Numbered from the stretch's first letter, positions 1 to 13,715 are shown. The stretch: DNA of 64,000 nucleotides from Stratiolaelaps scimitus (GCA_019614645.1 JABWDB010000011.1:4079501-4143500); one strand, 5' to 3'. Made by a program: numbers and translations. The notes: generated by a model from the letters alone, not told the origin.

Positions 1-749
1 AGCACTCTCTGTGTGTCTGGACCTACGTGTTGCACCTCCGATTTCAAGGGGCACACGGATGCGCCACCAGGCCATCGGAGGCTCGACACCCGTGACACCT
101 TACCTAAACAGCAGTTGATCCGAATCCGCAGTTGTCGCTTACCAACTCAGAACTTGGCATCGTCCGCAATAGCACCATCTGCCTTCGCTACAACGCAAAT
201 ATCCTATAGCAATGGTGCCCGTATTCCTGGCACCCCCGGACCAGCTCCGAACCCGTCGATAGCAGCGACGCTGTCAGAGGGGCTGTTCGTTGCCATTGGA
301 CTACGTCGCTTCTCGATCGCTACCGTTCCGAGTTAATTTCCGACGCGACGGTGAACGCGTACGGAGCCGTACAACGAACGTCCAGGGACGAGGAGAGGTT
401 TCGAGGGACCGCGTGGACTGTAAAATGTAATCACTATGTTGTATTCTGCTATTTCTCGCCGTAGCAACAAGCGGCGGCCACCTAACAAGCCTATCTGTGC
501 GCGTCCGTCTCAGCGCGACACTGAACGCGGCTCAACACAGTGCAAATCAGCCAGTGCGCTAGCAGACTGCCGAGCAGATAATCAAGGCCGTGGGTCAGCG
601 ACGACATAGTACCACTGCATAACCGTGGTATATATATATATATATACACACACGACTATAGCAGAGCCACGACTCCCCCCACCACCACAAAGGATCTACA
701 TACATAAATATATAGATATATATGTATATATATATACTTGACGCACATT

Positions 750-883
750 GGAGAAGAGAGATGTTAGACCCCAACGTAAGTTGTGGAGCATTGGCTTGAG
801 ACCAATATGGCTTGAGACTACGTTATGAGGTATACTAAATTGAGCTCCACTACTTACGTTGGGGTCTAACATCTCTCATCTCC
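750..883. repeat. 134-base foldback with 40-base arms
   Basis: Arms 750-789 and 844-883 are reverse complements at 38 of 40 positions, around a 54-base loop. The central part of each arm contains AGACCCCAACGTAAGT or its complement. The near-perfect arms suggest a recent small inverted-repeat transposon or a snap-back insertion. A precursor-RNA hairpin is an alternative. Confidence 0.75.
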
Positions 884-3800
884 TACAAACGCAAAAAAAA
901 CATATATATGTATCTATATATGTGTGTGTGTGTGTTTAGGTCATTTATGGTGATGGTGGAAGTCGAGGCTCTGCTGCAGTCGCCGAGGAACGAAACAGAT
1001 AGAGCAGAGTATAATTCGTCGAATTCTAGAACATCGGCGATCACGAAACAAAAGAGATCACCGCTCGAGACGCGATTGTTAATGAACAGACAACTTTTTT
1101 CAATTAACAACAATTAACAGACTTGGGGAACGAAACGGGACGGAAAGACTGAGCAAAAGTTGTTCTCTCATCTCTCGTTTGCTCGTTGAACAAAAATTGA
1201 AATTAATCCACTCAGCGAGAGGTGTCTGGAATGGGCGAGCACACGCAGAACCCATCGAGGTGCACGAGGATTACGTGACAACAACGTAACGCCAATGTGC
1301 CAAAATCGCTTCCTTCCACGAAAGCCAGCACAATGGAATTGGATACCTGCGGCAGCACTTGGTGCACAGTATAGTCACCGAGTAATAATCTATATACACG
1401 GTTATATACCTATACGAGTTATGGCGTTAAGTCCATCGCAATTATGAGGATGCGTCAAATCGTTGGGTTGCTAAATTTGTAATTGGATTCGATGAAGTCG
1501 CATCTGACGTGCCAATTAGATGATCATCATTATCGTCTGACTAATTTCGCCATGCGGGGTTGGGTATACGTCGCCGGCGATGGTCGCGATGAACGCCGAG
1601 CTGCAAGCTCACTTAGAGGCAGGTTTTCGAAAGATGTTGCTACAGGTCGAGAGCTGTGCATTTATTGAATTGGTAGACTGCTAACGAAATGGAACGAAGC
1701 AGCATTAATTGTGTGGATGGTGGATGGTGGAAACATACCACTGTACTAACGATACGTATTCTGTATATATATATATATAGGTATATATCGATATATACGG
1801 GTACGAGATGGCCGTCAAGACGGTTTTTGGATTGGTCACTGGGATAGCCTTGCGTTTCGTCGTGCAACGAACACAGCTCGGCTTCACCGGCGGCTATCCC
1901 CTGCGGGCTGCCGGAACTGAGCGGTACTTCAAGCAGTACCGTAGTGAATGACTCGTGTCTTCGATCGGTTTCGGAAATTGTCGCCTACCTCGCCACTCGC
2001 CTACGAGCGTGTATAAGTGGCTGTCCGGAATCGGCACACGGACGAAGCGCGCACGCTTTATGAGATCAATTTTCTGCGATGCTCAACGAACTCGGGAATC
2101 AGCTTCGGGCGTGTAGGGGCCATTACGCACTCCCATTGAACATTGATGGGAGTGGATTACGAGGATTTCCCTCTTGGACAGCTAACCATATGGAAAATGG
2201 ATAGCGCGTGCTGTTCATGGGTTTTCACAAGGCAAAACAACATAGACCCCATAGTTTCTAGTTGTTCGGACGAATCGCTCAACGACACCCTATCGACCTT
2301 CTCACCTCGTTCGCCGCTTTCGAAGAACCGCTTCTGACATTCGGCAAAACGCCGACAATTGTTAATGAATTATTGAACTACGAAAGCTCATTTGTTGCTA
2401 CAACCGCTACTAATGTTGTGGTTAGGCCCATTATGTGGACGCCGAAGTGATTAATCGCAAAATGTTCGTTTTTTCTCTAAAAAGTTAACCGCAAAGGGTT
2501 AACCCCCCCATTACAAATACGACGACGTCCGGTCCGTTCAAACACCGACAGCCTCCTGGTGGCAAATTGCCCATATCTGCAACCGATTTGTGCGACCAGC
2601 TAGTTCTACTCGAAGTCCACACGAAACAGGACATGCCTCGTTGAACAGCTCGTTTGTGTCCGCGGCATGAAAGTTGGAATCTGAAAATTATTCTCTCAAT
2701 CGCCAACTTTGGAAGCGGTCTCTGAGCTGGAAGATAATAAGAACTTCGGGTACTAGAAGAGCCTGTCAACTTTTTTTAATTAATGGTCCAGAATGTCCCA
2801 ATGTGGCTCAACGGGCACCAAAAATAGTTTCCACTAACTCAAGCTCGTAAACACCGACAGCATAACCAGTCGTTGTTGTGCAAATTTAAAATTAATTTGC
2901 TATACAGACAGGATTTGCAAAGAACATGATGGAAACAACCCTTCGCATGCTTGTGTTTACAATCCAATTAGACATCTAGACGAGCCACCGTACCTATCTC
3001 AAGGCCGTATCTCCGCATTAAATTGCAATCATTTGTTTCTTACTAATTAGGTCCGTATTGAACCACGAGTCACATAGATTCGCCATAGACTCGCCTAGCA
3101 CACGCGGTGGTTTAAGCGTGACGAACCCATTTCAGGGTGTCCATAGTGGCACAATACGTGGTCAAGTCGTCAATGCAGCACAAAATAAATAATCTGTATT
3201 CTTAGAAGAAGCTTTAGCTCGTAGACAGTCGAATTCGAAATGACCGTTCGCACCGACAAACCTATCAATTAATTCGATTGTGCTAATCAATTGTACAAGT
3301 CATATCATGCATGTTGTATATCGCCAGCCATCGAACGTGGCACTTTGTACCTTTACGGACAAAACACCACACCCCGTGGTGAGCCTTATGCGAGTCAAAT
3401 CCTGCAATTGCTTTCGCACTATAAATAGATGAAATCCCTCCAACGACCACCTATGTTCTGATGTCGACGGTCTGAACTCATGAGAATGGACGCCTGCCTA
3501 TAAAAGCTGTCGGTCCGTTGGACGTTATTGGCGATTTTCACGCTGTAGACTACGACGTACCCAGTGGCACACGGGCTCGCTCTTCCTTGACTCATGGAAT
3601 CCATCCGCGAATTTGCCACGACCCGATTCGGTTTGATGCATGCGTTCTTCTCAGCGATATCAGCGGCTCGAGAAGCGCGTTGACAACATCTGACCGATCA
3701 GCTCGGTATTGTTCGACGGCGGCGGCCGCTGTCAGCGCCCACCGGGTGTCGTTTGGGTTCAGCGTTGGTCTGGCCCTGTCGAGGTTTGGACCTTGCGACG

Positions 3801-5500
3801 GATCACCGCGCTCAGCGTCAAGCGGGCTCGCTCCACCGCAGCGTCGAAGTGATTCGCAGCGATTCGCGGCCAAGGTGGCGGCCACCCCCCACCGTTCCCC
3901 GGCGGCCACAGCGGAATATTCGAGTATTGCTCATGCGGCAGCTACAGAATATGTTTGCGGTCGAATATATAAATTTAGCATTCGCGTTCCTGTCTGCGAC
4001 CGACGGAACAGTGGATAGTCCGCGTGCGCGTGTGTAGCTGGAGGGAACAAATTGTTCACACCTTATATGATATGGATATATATATATATATATGTGTATA
4101 AACTAAATGTGTCTATATTTATATGAATAGCTATATTGCGATCCGGCGTCTGGACCCCGTCGCTATTTTCTGCCAACCCAGAACAATTCCGAAGATGTAG
4201 AATACGACAGATTGCCATAGGGAATCATGAAACGTGCGTCGTCTTCTGCACAAACCAGATATGCGCAGAAGTAGCTGTATCGTAGATGACGAGACACAAA
4301 ATCGGTTGTGGTTAGTAACGGTCCCACGGTTGAAACAATCGAAGTGGTTTGTTCGTCTGGTGATAACGTCGCTGGGGGCTGCGGCGAGCGTTTGTGTGCG
4401 TGATGACCTGCGCCGACGAATCTGCACAATTCTATATTCTGCAGAACTTTTCAACTTGGAGAAAATCTGTCATGTGTTTTTTTTTTCGTTCGATGATTAC
4501 GCGGTTAGCCGTCGATCGAGTTTCAGGGCATGGCTATCCACAACTCCTGTGTGTACCGCCGTGAATCGTCTCGGATAACGCAGCAACTCGATGTAACAAG
4601 TGAAATGTAGGCGTATTTGGATCATCGAGCCAGCTTGTTCAACTTTCATTGAGCAGGCTGCGGCGGCAGGTGCGCGGTGTAACCACACGGTATTCATACG
4701 ATTGCTGTTTACGAGCAGGACATGTTCTCAAAGGGCGTTCATTGTTCACGTTTATAATGGCCATAGTGTAATGCTGGTTGCCTGGTGAATACAGGCAACT
4801 GTCAAGTGTCGAGAAAGGGACTCCCCTGGGGGCCATATTTATAAACGGTTATGAGCGTGTCTAGTCACGTCTACACGTAAGAATAGAACGATTTGTGCGG
4901 ATTAGTGTTCGATAGGAAATACAGTTTGAGTCGATTTGAGTCGGCCGGTATCGACTTGAGACGTTTGCGGGCCCTGACATCGTTTCGCCAAAATTTACCG
5001 GCAGAGTCAGCTGCCGCTAACGCCAGAGGCGATAACCGGGCAGAGTTGAACATTACACAGGCGCGATACAGAATTAGTTCGGTGGACCAACGGGTGCTAC
5101 CTCCTTGCGTGATCCGTTCAGGAAAATAATAGAAATGTACGATTTGACAACGCAACGGGGTTGTCGTATACACACACACACACGATAGAATACCTTGTGG
5201 GTACCCCTTGTGAGATTTCCCTGCTGAGGGACACGTGCATACCAGAAAGAATATCGTTAGTTTGCCCTCTACCTGGAATCAATTCGTTCCCCGTTAGAAT
5301 TGAGTCAGTGGAGACGGTAGTTGTCACCTGACATCGAAACGGAACCCAACCACAATAAGATGCTAATTGACAGGTGTCTACCGTAGGGCATCGATTAAAA
5401 TTATTTCGTATCATCCAGTGTTACAATATACACGGTAGCCAAGCGGTCCAAACGACGATTACTCGTATGTAAAGGGGAAATTATCCAGGCTCACGCACAG

Positions 5501-5560
5501 CCTTAAACATTTAACAATGTCCACGGTACAATAACAACAACAACTGCTTTCGGCATTGCC
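5501..5560 (+). mobile_element. Dispersed repeat family 1, degenerate copy
   Basis: It contains the family landmarks AACATTTAAC, GTCCACGGTACAAT and GCTTTCGGCATTGC in order, with a small CAA-repeat insertion between the last two. It lies directly ahead of a tRNA-like SINE copy. Confidence 0.6.
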
Positions 5561-5574
5561 GACGATGGACACCC

Positions 5575-5682
5575 CCGAAGCCAGAGACCGCAGGTTCGAG
5601 CCCCGCCGCGTGACATATAAGAGAGCTTCAGCATTGTGAAATTGCAGCTCCTTTAATAAACCAATAAAAACCTTTGCCTTTA
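5575..5682 (+). mobile_element. tRNA-derived SINE-like element, copy 1
   Basis: A pol III B-box-like word GGTTCGAGCCC (5593-5603) is followed by ATATAAGAGAGCTT, then AAATTGCAGCTCCTTTAATAAA and CCAATAAA. The same order recurs at 42107-42195, and the 3' half recurs at 41779 and 44720. Box B followed by a shared tail is the usual structure of a tRNA-derived SINE. A second tRNA-arm-like word in the opposite orientation (GGGATCGAACCC at 5706-5717) follows, so another insertion may abut. Confidence 0.55.
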
Positions 5683-5817
5683 AATGCAAATGTGGGCAAC
5701 GATGGGGATCGAACCCAGGCACGCACCTACACGTCTCCCCCGATTGCCACCACCGGGATTTGTATCTGGAAGAGCCTGTGCACGATTCCTTTGCCGCAGA
5801 CGTCGGATGTGAAGTTT

Positions 5818-5849
5818 GAATCCTAGGTCGTGCGAATCCTAGGTCGTGG
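5818..5849 (+). repeat. Tandem duplication of a 16-base word
   Basis: GAATCCTAGGTCGTGC and GAATCCTAGGTCGTGG stand head to tail, differing only in the last base. Confidence 0.7.
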
Positions 5850-6250
5850 TCGCTAGAGGCGTCTGTCGCTGGTATCCGCCTCGCCGATAAGGCGGTGTGG
5901 CGTGTCCTTCGGTCAAGCGTGCGTGGGATTGGTTTTCTCCCGAATCGTTTAGCCCGCTAGCGTTTGCAAGCTGGTCTTTCTGACAGTCGCCTTTTGTGAC
6001 AGGCCTCAGCAATTTTGCCTTAGCTATATAATATTACTTTGAGCATCTTCAGCCGAGACGTAGTGTGACGACATATTATTTACTATTAACAGATATTTAT
6101 TGTCGATGGTGATCATAGGCCGATCCGTACCTCAATGCCCGAAGCAAGCCGGTATCTGTTATAAAATTTGAAAGCATCATAGCACCTAGCTATTCTATGC
6201 AGTGCGAACTAAGTATCTGGCTTCTACGATAACAACAATGACAGGACTTC

Positions 6251-6275
6251 TAATAATAATAATAATAATAATAAT
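6251..6275. repeat. (TAA)n microsatellite
   Basis: About eight uninterrupted TAA units. Confidence 0.9.
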
Positions 6276-7245
6276 GAGGAGTCCTTGCATCAAACGAGTT
6301 ACGAACCTGTGTACCGATTTCACTTCGTTTAGCGAGTATTTTTCTCCTCACATGCTCCAGAAGGCAGTACCACCGTAAATTGCTCCCATCAAAAATCTAT
6401 TGTACACTCGTTCAGATTCGGATCAGTTGATTATTCGGGCTTGCCGGCGGCAGACATGACAAAAGCGCCAAACGACTCCGGGCTGTTACGATGAGCTGTT
6501 GCTTGAAGGTCGCCCGCGAAACCGTCACTCGTCGAATACTGTCAACCTGTCACTCTGATGCGGTGAGCCCAAAAGTTAACCCCCCGGGGTCGCGAAGGGG
6601 GGGGGGATGTGCCTCGACAACATCCGAACAGGCCGAATCGATAGATGCATGTGTCTGATTTGTCTGATCGATAAAAAGCTCAGCAACGGGGGTCTGCGCC
6701 AAGTGGGAAACTCACCCACTGTTCAATGCTTTCAAAGATCGCGCTTTACCTTGAAAGGAAGGTGGATGATATCCAATATTGTCCAATTTTCGTTGTTCGG
6801 GTTGAATTTTTTGCGCATATTCATTGTGGCTGCGCGTCTTAAAATTCGACAAGCAGCTGGGGACGGTTGGAGTGTGTGAGGCCGAGGTGTTTCTCTCCTT
6901 CATCCGACCTCGTATCCGGCGGTGAGACACTTGCGCCGGAGGAGTCTCCGGTTTATATATATATATATATGTGTATGTGTATATGTACACAGTCGGACAG
7001 CATCCACCCTGATGTCCAGATGTGCTCAGTTCTCACATGACTCATGATAACAACACAAAGCATCGATGTAGGCCAAGCCGCAACACCAATCTATCGCGAC
7101 ATTCTCATCGATTTATCCTTCACGGGCTGCGGCTGAGTTGTGTCATCTCTACACGAATGCCTCATGTTGTTGCACACATCACTCGGAACTAACCCACAGT
7201 AAATATGTTGCTCATTTTTTGTGCTTCATGCTCGTTCGATTGCAG

Positions 7246-7375
7246 GTATACGCAAGGAGCGCATTACGACGGTCCTGTGCGTGACGGTGTCGTTGGCTGT
7301 CGGAGCCTCCATTCTGACAGCGGTCCACGGCGGCGGCTGGCATGTTGCCCACGCATCGACCAACACCTACTTCAA
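7246..7375 (+). CDS. DUOXA: DUOXA (dual oxidase maturation factor), internal exon with a transmembrane segment
   Basis: The exon encodes about 43 residues beginning (G)IRKERITT, followed by a hydrophobic segment (VLCVTVSLAVGASILTAV) and ending ASTNTYFK. DUOXA proteins have the same order: a G-I-R motif at the end of the first membrane region, the second membrane segment, then a V-S-T-N-T-x-Y-K type motif. The exon lies between a polypyrimidine-poor but acceptable acceptor (TTGCAG, 7240-7245) and a perfect donor (GTAAGT from 7376). It starts with two bases of a codon (phase 1) and ends with two bases (phase 2). The AA at its end is completed to Lys by the first base of the exon at 31013. DUOXA proteins are ER and plasma-membrane partners needed for maturation and surface delivery of the H2O2-producing NADPH oxidase DUOX. 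The preceding exon was not found. Confidence 0.88.
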
Positions 7376-9161
7376 GTAAGTCGACTCCCTGCGCGTCCGA
7401 TGAATTCGGGAGGCCCTCTCATGTGGCGATTGTCGCTGACTCTTATGATATGAATGCTATCGCACGGCCAATATATATATATATAGAGAGACCCGGAGAT
7501 GTTCGTGAAGGAGAATTTTTAATGCAAACATTTTTCATAGTTATTCCAAGAGGCAACGCAATCCGCATTTTGGGGTGCGCTTAGAGACTGGGACCGATAG
7601 ATGGAGCGTCCTTTAATCGAGCTCTTAAATATTGTCGAATATGATATAGTCACTCTTAAGTATATTGTATTATTAGTACACCTCCCAAGGGTGTAATTAT
7701 TGCCCAAGTTATACGTGAGCGTCTAGCTTCGCATCCAACTCGGTCATAACACACAGCGCCGCTTGGCATTTCATAATTACGACGTCGGTGGTGCAAGGCA
7801 AGGGGGATTGTTACCGTTGAGATCTGGGGGGTGTGTTCATGATTGGCACGATTGACACTTCGGGGGAAGGGGGGTTGGGGGTACCGTTTCATGTAATTCT
7901 CCGTCTCCGCCCCACAGAGGCAATTTGACAATAATTACTTGAAGTCAATCGTATCAGACACGTGTCACCATCTCATGGCATAGTTCTTCTCTCACATGAC
8001 AGGAACAGTTGCGCCTGTTGCATCATCGTCATCTGCACCCTCATCTATTAATATATAACATGTTGACCCCTTTCCAGCCACACATCTCTGTTTCGTTCTC
8101 AATGACGTACACCAAACGAACGACAACAGCAGCACGCATGCATATACATGTATATATGTATATATATACACAGGCGTTTGTGTGCGTGGGCAGAACCGTC
8201 GTTGATTGTGACCCGCGCCTCACCACTTCTTGGTCCTCGTCTCCTGCTCGGTCTCTATACCATAGCAGCAGCAAACCTCCAATTCCCGAGAGAGCTGAGG
8301 CCTGTCAGATAGGGGAACAGCTGAGGGTCAGCTCGAAAAAACAGTTAATTCCCCTACGTTGCTGCTCTTGTCGACTCTGGACGACGACGCGAGTGGCGTC
8401 GCAGTGTCCACGTTCATAGAGTTGTATCGAGGATTATTTTTGCTGAACGGGGGACCGATGTCCAATTACTCCGACGCTCGCTCGCGCAGTTGCATAATGA
8501 TGGCGCCACCAGCTGCGCGGTGGATCGATACAACGGAGTCGTTTTTCGCCTCGTCCATCCGTTCATCATTAGCGCGGTCGGTGTCGCCTGCGTTGTCGCA
8601 TTCGTCGCTTGCGGTGTCAACACATCATGGCATACCATTGCCTTCCCGCCGACGTGTCTCTGAGTCCAGCCCGTTCCTCCGCCCGGCTGCGCGAACGACC
8701 ACTCGAGAGAGGGAGAGCGAGAGAGAGAGCCGGCCAGACGGAGAGAGAGATTCGGAGGTGCGAATCAGCTGACGCAGAGGAGGACGGCAAAATCTGTCGA
8801 ATTTGTCCATAACATCACTGATACTATTCGCCGGTCATTGGCCGTCTGCTGCTTGTCGCTCGAGGGGCGAGCGTTCGGCAGTGCTCTGGACTTTGTCGGT
8901 AACCGCCATCCGTCAGCCTTGGCACCACCACCGCCCCTGCAGACTAGCTACTGTGTATTGAAATTGCTCTTGACATTCATGTGTTCGTTGTCAATTGTTG
9001 CTGCTGCTGCTGCTGCTGATCGTTTCTTGTGGCCATGATCAGTCGGTTCTGAGCAGGCCAGATCGTCTGGGGGGTTTGATTCCCCCCCACCACCCCTCCC
9101 CCCCACAGTCTCACATTTGGACTTAGGGATCCGTGAAGTCCCGAAGCGATTCAAATGTGTA

Positions 9162-9186
9162 ATACCGTGGACGTTCAATATTGAAG
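9162..9186 (-). mobile_element. Dispersed repeat family 1, short fragment
   Basis: On the minus strand it reads CAATATTGAACGTCCACGGTAT, the core word of the family seen at 10747, 27701, 59647 and 61837. Confidence 0.5.
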
Positions 9187-10746
9187 GGTTAGAGTCAGCC
9201 CGAAATTATTTAGCTCGTTTAGTGGTCGTGTTTGCTGCTACTAATGATGTTACGAAGCTCTGCGGAGCTCCGAGCTGAGATTTTGCCCCGTCGATCGAGC
9301 ACTCGTACAGTTCCTCGTGATCTGGATCGGGGGCACCTGCGGCGAACCTTCGTGTCGGAGTCGCTCTCTGCAGTTAGACGGATAAACGCACGCACACAGA
9401 CCGATTTGGTTGGCACCGGATCACAGACAGTGATATCGGGGACGGCTCGGCGTGGTCGGCCCGCATAGGTGAACCGCACAATTCTGTCACGAGTCCGATA
9501 GTTGTCCAATTGTTTCCTCTGACTGACTCAGGGTGTGTATGCTTGTGTGTGTGCGTATAATATCCTTTGATGGACAAGCTCTTGGCGGCGCGCTTTGGCT
9601 GATCCACCAGAGGAGGGGTGGCCAGCGATCTAAAATGATTTGGTTTGCCATACATATCAACCAATGCAAAATACACCGGAGAGCCAAAGACGACAGGGGC
9701 GAGAGATCTTAGCAGAGACGCTTGTGGATGTCGTATGCAATTTTTCTGGATTTGGCATCTCGACTCGTACATTGGCCCGTCCCTGCCCAGACCAACGTTG
9801 ACAATCTACATCTGTGTATCTATTCGAAGCCCTCGACAGACAAATACACGTATTTATGTTTATCATGACTCGGATACATTCTATGGACGTCCATTGGTCG
9901 TGGAATCGAGAGAACCCGAGCGTTACCAAGCCGGCGGGCTTGGCAAAGACAACATCGTATCTGTACTTTGATACGTTCTATACCCAGATCGGCGGTCAGC
10001 AATTTGATTGTATAACGGTAATATGGGAACAGGTGTAGCAACAGACGTGACATAATTAATTATAGAGGAAAAAAAATTGCAATCTTTCTCCGGATCAGAT
10101 GCTGTAGCAAGTACAGCCAATGTCGGATAGTTGGAGATGGACAGCATATTGCATTTGGCCAGGTTGTTTGCTGGTTAGACGAATGGCTTCGAATCGGTTG
10201 GGCGGCCTTCTTCGAATGCGCTACACGGCTTCGATACGAACGTCAAATCCAATATGAAGTGTGCGGAAAAACGTTAAAGCAGTGCGTAAACGCTTCAGCA
10301 GAACGTAACACAGAGTATCAGTCAAACAAAAACCGATAAATAGCTATGGTTACAGTGTTCAATGGCAATTATATCATAACAGCGTAAAAAACAACCAGCG
10401 TCAGCATTCTGTAGAGGTATCTACCGGGGAAGTGTAGAAATATCTACTCAGGTGACGCTTTCTTAGCTGTTGTCATGTGACAAGGCCTCGGCACCGCATT
10501 TCGGTAGAACTTCAAGCACCTATCGGGGCCGCCTACTGTACTGGCATCTACAGGGCGTACGGCAATATACCTACTGTTAGTTAGATATATCTTGAGGGAT
10601 GCTGCTGCCCCCTGATGTTCCCTGGCCCATTAAGCCCAAACCTCTTAAAATGCACTGCACCGAATTACTGCTACTACCCCCCCCCCCCGCATCATTGCCG
10701 ACAACTCCCCAAACCCCACCGGACCAAAAGGTTTACGGGCAGACTC

Positions 10747-10812
10747 CCAGCCAACATTTAACGTCCACGGTACAACTGCTTTTAGCATTGCTTCGTAAGA
10801 CGGACCACTCTC
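10747..10812 (+). mobile_element. Dispersed repeat family 1, well-preserved copy
   Basis: It reads through all family landmarks: AACATTTAACGTCCACGGTA, an ACTGCTTTTAGCATTGC variant, then TTCGTAAGACGGACCACT. The same order occurs at 59647-59710 and, on the minus strand, at 61832-61896. It lies inside a 339-codon open frame (10599-11618), one reason I do not accept that frame as a gene. Confidence 0.65.
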
Positions 10813-10989
10813 CCAGAGGGCAACAACTATCGCAAAGGCCAAAGAAAATGTCCACTTTCACTCCGTGCCCTTCGTTAGCATACAGCATCGAGGCGGTCGG
10901 ACGACGCGTGTTTCAATTTGGATTTGCTTTACAAATCGTTCTGCCTCGCGAATCCCGCACGGTTCTCCTCAACAAACTTGATACCATAC

Positions 10990-12080
10990 GAGGCCATGCT
11001 AACGGCACGTCAGCCATCAATCGGCCAGACGTTCACTTTTCGGCCGGAACAGAAAGAGCAGTGCAAGAAAAACAACAACCCATCCCGACGCTGCACATCC
11101 CCATCCGAACGATGTTGATACGCCGGTCACGTTCGACTCGGCTGCCGGCAACAACACGCGACCCTGTCCCGAATCCCCGAATCGGTGGTGTCCCACCGAG
11201 TCGGGCCGCGCTGTATCCATCGAAGAAGGAGAGACGCCGCAGAGTCGAAAGCAGCAGCGTTCGTCGAAAGCTGCGTCGTTCACGGGAGCTGCGAATTCGG
11301 TCAGAGAGGTTCCTTGCGTTTGCCCGATGCGATGCCGAGTCGGCAGCCCTCGCCGCGCTGTCCACGCCGCGGCCGACGTCGCCGTCGAAGATGGAAAACA
11401 AGCCGTTTTCCACTTGGCGATTTCCACCTGAGCAGCGCGCGCGACGGCCACCGCAGCGCAGAGTGTGCATTGACAAACGTTCGGCGCACGCTGGTGCCTT
11501 ATTCGATTTGCCAGCGGGATCCTATGGTCGCCGCCGCGTGTTGGCCGGCCGACTCGTCCGTCCGCTTATCCCCCTCGGGTACTCCCTTCCCTCTGATCGG
11601 AGACGTCGCCTCCTGTGAGTGGCATCGCCGACGTCGGCTTCCTGGGATCCTGCTCGGGCCCGCGCGAACGCGGCCGAGATCAGTCAGAATACGTCACGCG
11701 TTCGCTGACTCCCCGTTCTGTTTGCCTGCTTGCATCTGGCTCGGGGTTTTTCCCTCGTTGTCTCTGACCCAGCGGCACAGAAAGCGAGCAGAGGGAGGCT
11801 ACGAGATACACTTCCTGGTCGGGGATCGCTCCCGCCGCCCGACTCGGCGGTTCGTCGTCGATCCCCGTCTACCGCTCGTGGTACATATGCCGGCGAGGCT
11901 TCGTTCTGCGGTTCGCAAGATGAAGGATTCGGACGAATTTGTCTGGAAAACGGAGCTGACGATTGGCTGGCTGGCTGGCTGGCTGGCAAAGGCGACAACA
12001 ATGAGTAACGACAGCATCGACGATGATGGAGCGTGTCCATGCCCGTGATGCCATTCAGCGCGGTGCCAGCCACGTCTCCA
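10990..12080. other. GC-rich patch with overlapping frames; not called as a gene
   Basis: Frames of 339 and 287 codons overlap here on the plus strand, with further frames of 134-147 codons on the minus strand. Their products are rich in Arg, Ser, Pro and Ala and show no domain I recognise, as expected when stop codons are rare by composition. The patch could be a CpG-rich regulatory island in the DUOXA intron. A (GGCT)n tract lies at 11964-11987. Confidence 0.35.
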
Positions 12081-12845
12081 GGTCCCATCTGTCGCCCTAG
12101 TTAATAGGCAGGAATCATGTCGCTGGGGCTGGCGTCACAATTGCGGGATTGCATTGGCGCGCCGTGTCCACGAATTATTTCTGTGCCATACCGAAATGCG
12201 ATCGTCACTGTTGACGCTAACAGTCGCTGTGGGCCACCCGGCTCGAGGGAGGATACACGCGGATGATCGATGCAATTTCGAGTTTGGCACAAAGGAAGTA
12301 CGAGGTGCAATTTGGTCACGTTTTCAGCTAGCGTATTCGCCTATAGAAAATAGGGTTTAATGACTTTTCAATGATCTTCTACGTGTGTGTGTGTATGTGT
12401 ATCTGTATTGCATCGGCTAGACGGGCCTGTTTGTGGGATCACCTATTTTCAAGCCAAGAACAGTGACTCGAGCGAGTTAATTATTAGTCGTTGTCTTGTT
12501 TGACGCCAACTGAACGATAACAGAGGAAAGATGAAAGAGATAATGTAATCGCCCCCTTCACGAGGGCGACCATGACCAGGCCTGACACCCCAACTGTTCC
12601 CAGCTATGGCTATAACAACGAGAGGAGCGCTTGTCGTCGATAGAGGATTCTCCTGCCCTGAGTGTGTCCTTCTGACTCTAATGAAAACGCCCTTTTACAC
12701 TGATGAGAGCAGTCACCCACCCTGTTTGGCCTGTTGGACGCCGACTTATTATGCTATATCTGTCATGAAAGAAATGGGACGTGCAGTGCGCCAACAATCG
12801 CTGAGGCGAATGAGATATATATATCCATTGGCACATTCGAATCAA

Positions 12846-12848
<3 letters not shown>

Positions 12849-12887
<39 letters not shown>
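12849..12887. repeat. (TA)n microsatellite
   Basis: 39 uninterrupted alternating T/A bases, among the longest in the window. Confidence 0.95.
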
Positions 12888-12890
<3 letters not shown>

Positions 12891-13649
12891 AGGAGAGAGA
12901 ACACTAAAAGAAAAAGACGAAAATATATTATAAGATAGAGGCGAAAAATTCTGTCAGATTTATTTTAGGTGCATTTTACAAGCGCACTGTTGCCGGCGGC
13001 TCCATGGTTGCTCGTTTCTTGATTTGCCAACCATGACGTATTCAAACAGTTTTGCAAGCCTACGGGCGCATTGTCAAGGCTCATTAGGTTGGGTGTCATT
13101 AGCCCGAGTGGAGATAACGCCGTCAAACATCGTCATATCGCCGGCTCACGTTCTGCGCGTAATGTACGTCACCCCCGCCCGGTGCATGTAGCACTGCCTT
13201 AGTGTTAAGTTCAATCCTGGAGGCTATAACGGTGACGGCCAAGCTCGAAGAACGAACAACGGAATCATTGCTCAGAACTATGATTTTATGGCAGGGTCGG
13301 AAGACTTGGTGAACTGGGAACGGGCAACCTTCAGAACAAAATTCGCGGCGCTGCCAATGGGCAGCTGCTCAGCGTCAATCTGATGGGCAGCAGGTTTACT
13401 TTGGTTTTATGGAGAAACCGAAGAACTCGCGTGAAACATTGCATTCGATTATTGAATGTTGCCGTTTTTCAAATGTCAGAGAACTGTCTCCGTCTATTGC
13501 ATTAGTTGCCAGTGAAAGAGACTTATTATAAAACTGACAGGTTTGCCGTGCGTAATTTGATGAATGTTAATTAGCCGAACAGTAGTTTGTTTCGAGTGTT
13601 TCTGGCCGTAGTTCGAGGTTAGTTTCCTATGATTACTTCAAACTATATG

Positions 13650-13715
13650 CGCCCTGCTGGATTCGAATCGGAGACCCTTGAGGTACTGAGTGCAATATCT
13701 ATTGCTGGCAGAACA
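13650..13715 (-). mobile_element. tRNA-like SINE fragment (family 3)
   Basis: On the minus strand it reads GGGTCTCCGATTCGAATCC. This differs by one base from the B-box region of the fuller element at 31235-31447. The upstream half is too degenerate to call an A box. Confidence 0.45.

Larger units (their letters stand above)
1..7245. other. Sequence left of the first visible DUOXA exon; no gene recognised
   Basis: I looked here for the N-terminal DUOXA exon, which should carry a short cytosolic head and the first membrane segment and end with one base of a Gly codon before a GT donor. I found nothing convincing. The stretch is therefore probably an intron, with the first exon further left. 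It holds a long foldback (750-883), (TA)n tracts at 629-646, 1764-1779, 4076-4093 and 6954-6970, a (TAA)n tract at 6251-6275, and a repeat cluster at 5501-5730. A GC-rich patch around 3660-3920 carries several overlapping reading frames that look like chance. Confidence 0.5.

Noticed and set aside
10599..11618. 339-codon open frame, overlapping a 287-codon frame to 12048
   Set aside because: It contains a dispersed repeat copy and runs through a GC-rich patch where frames on both strands are open. The product is Arg/Ser/Pro-rich with no domain.
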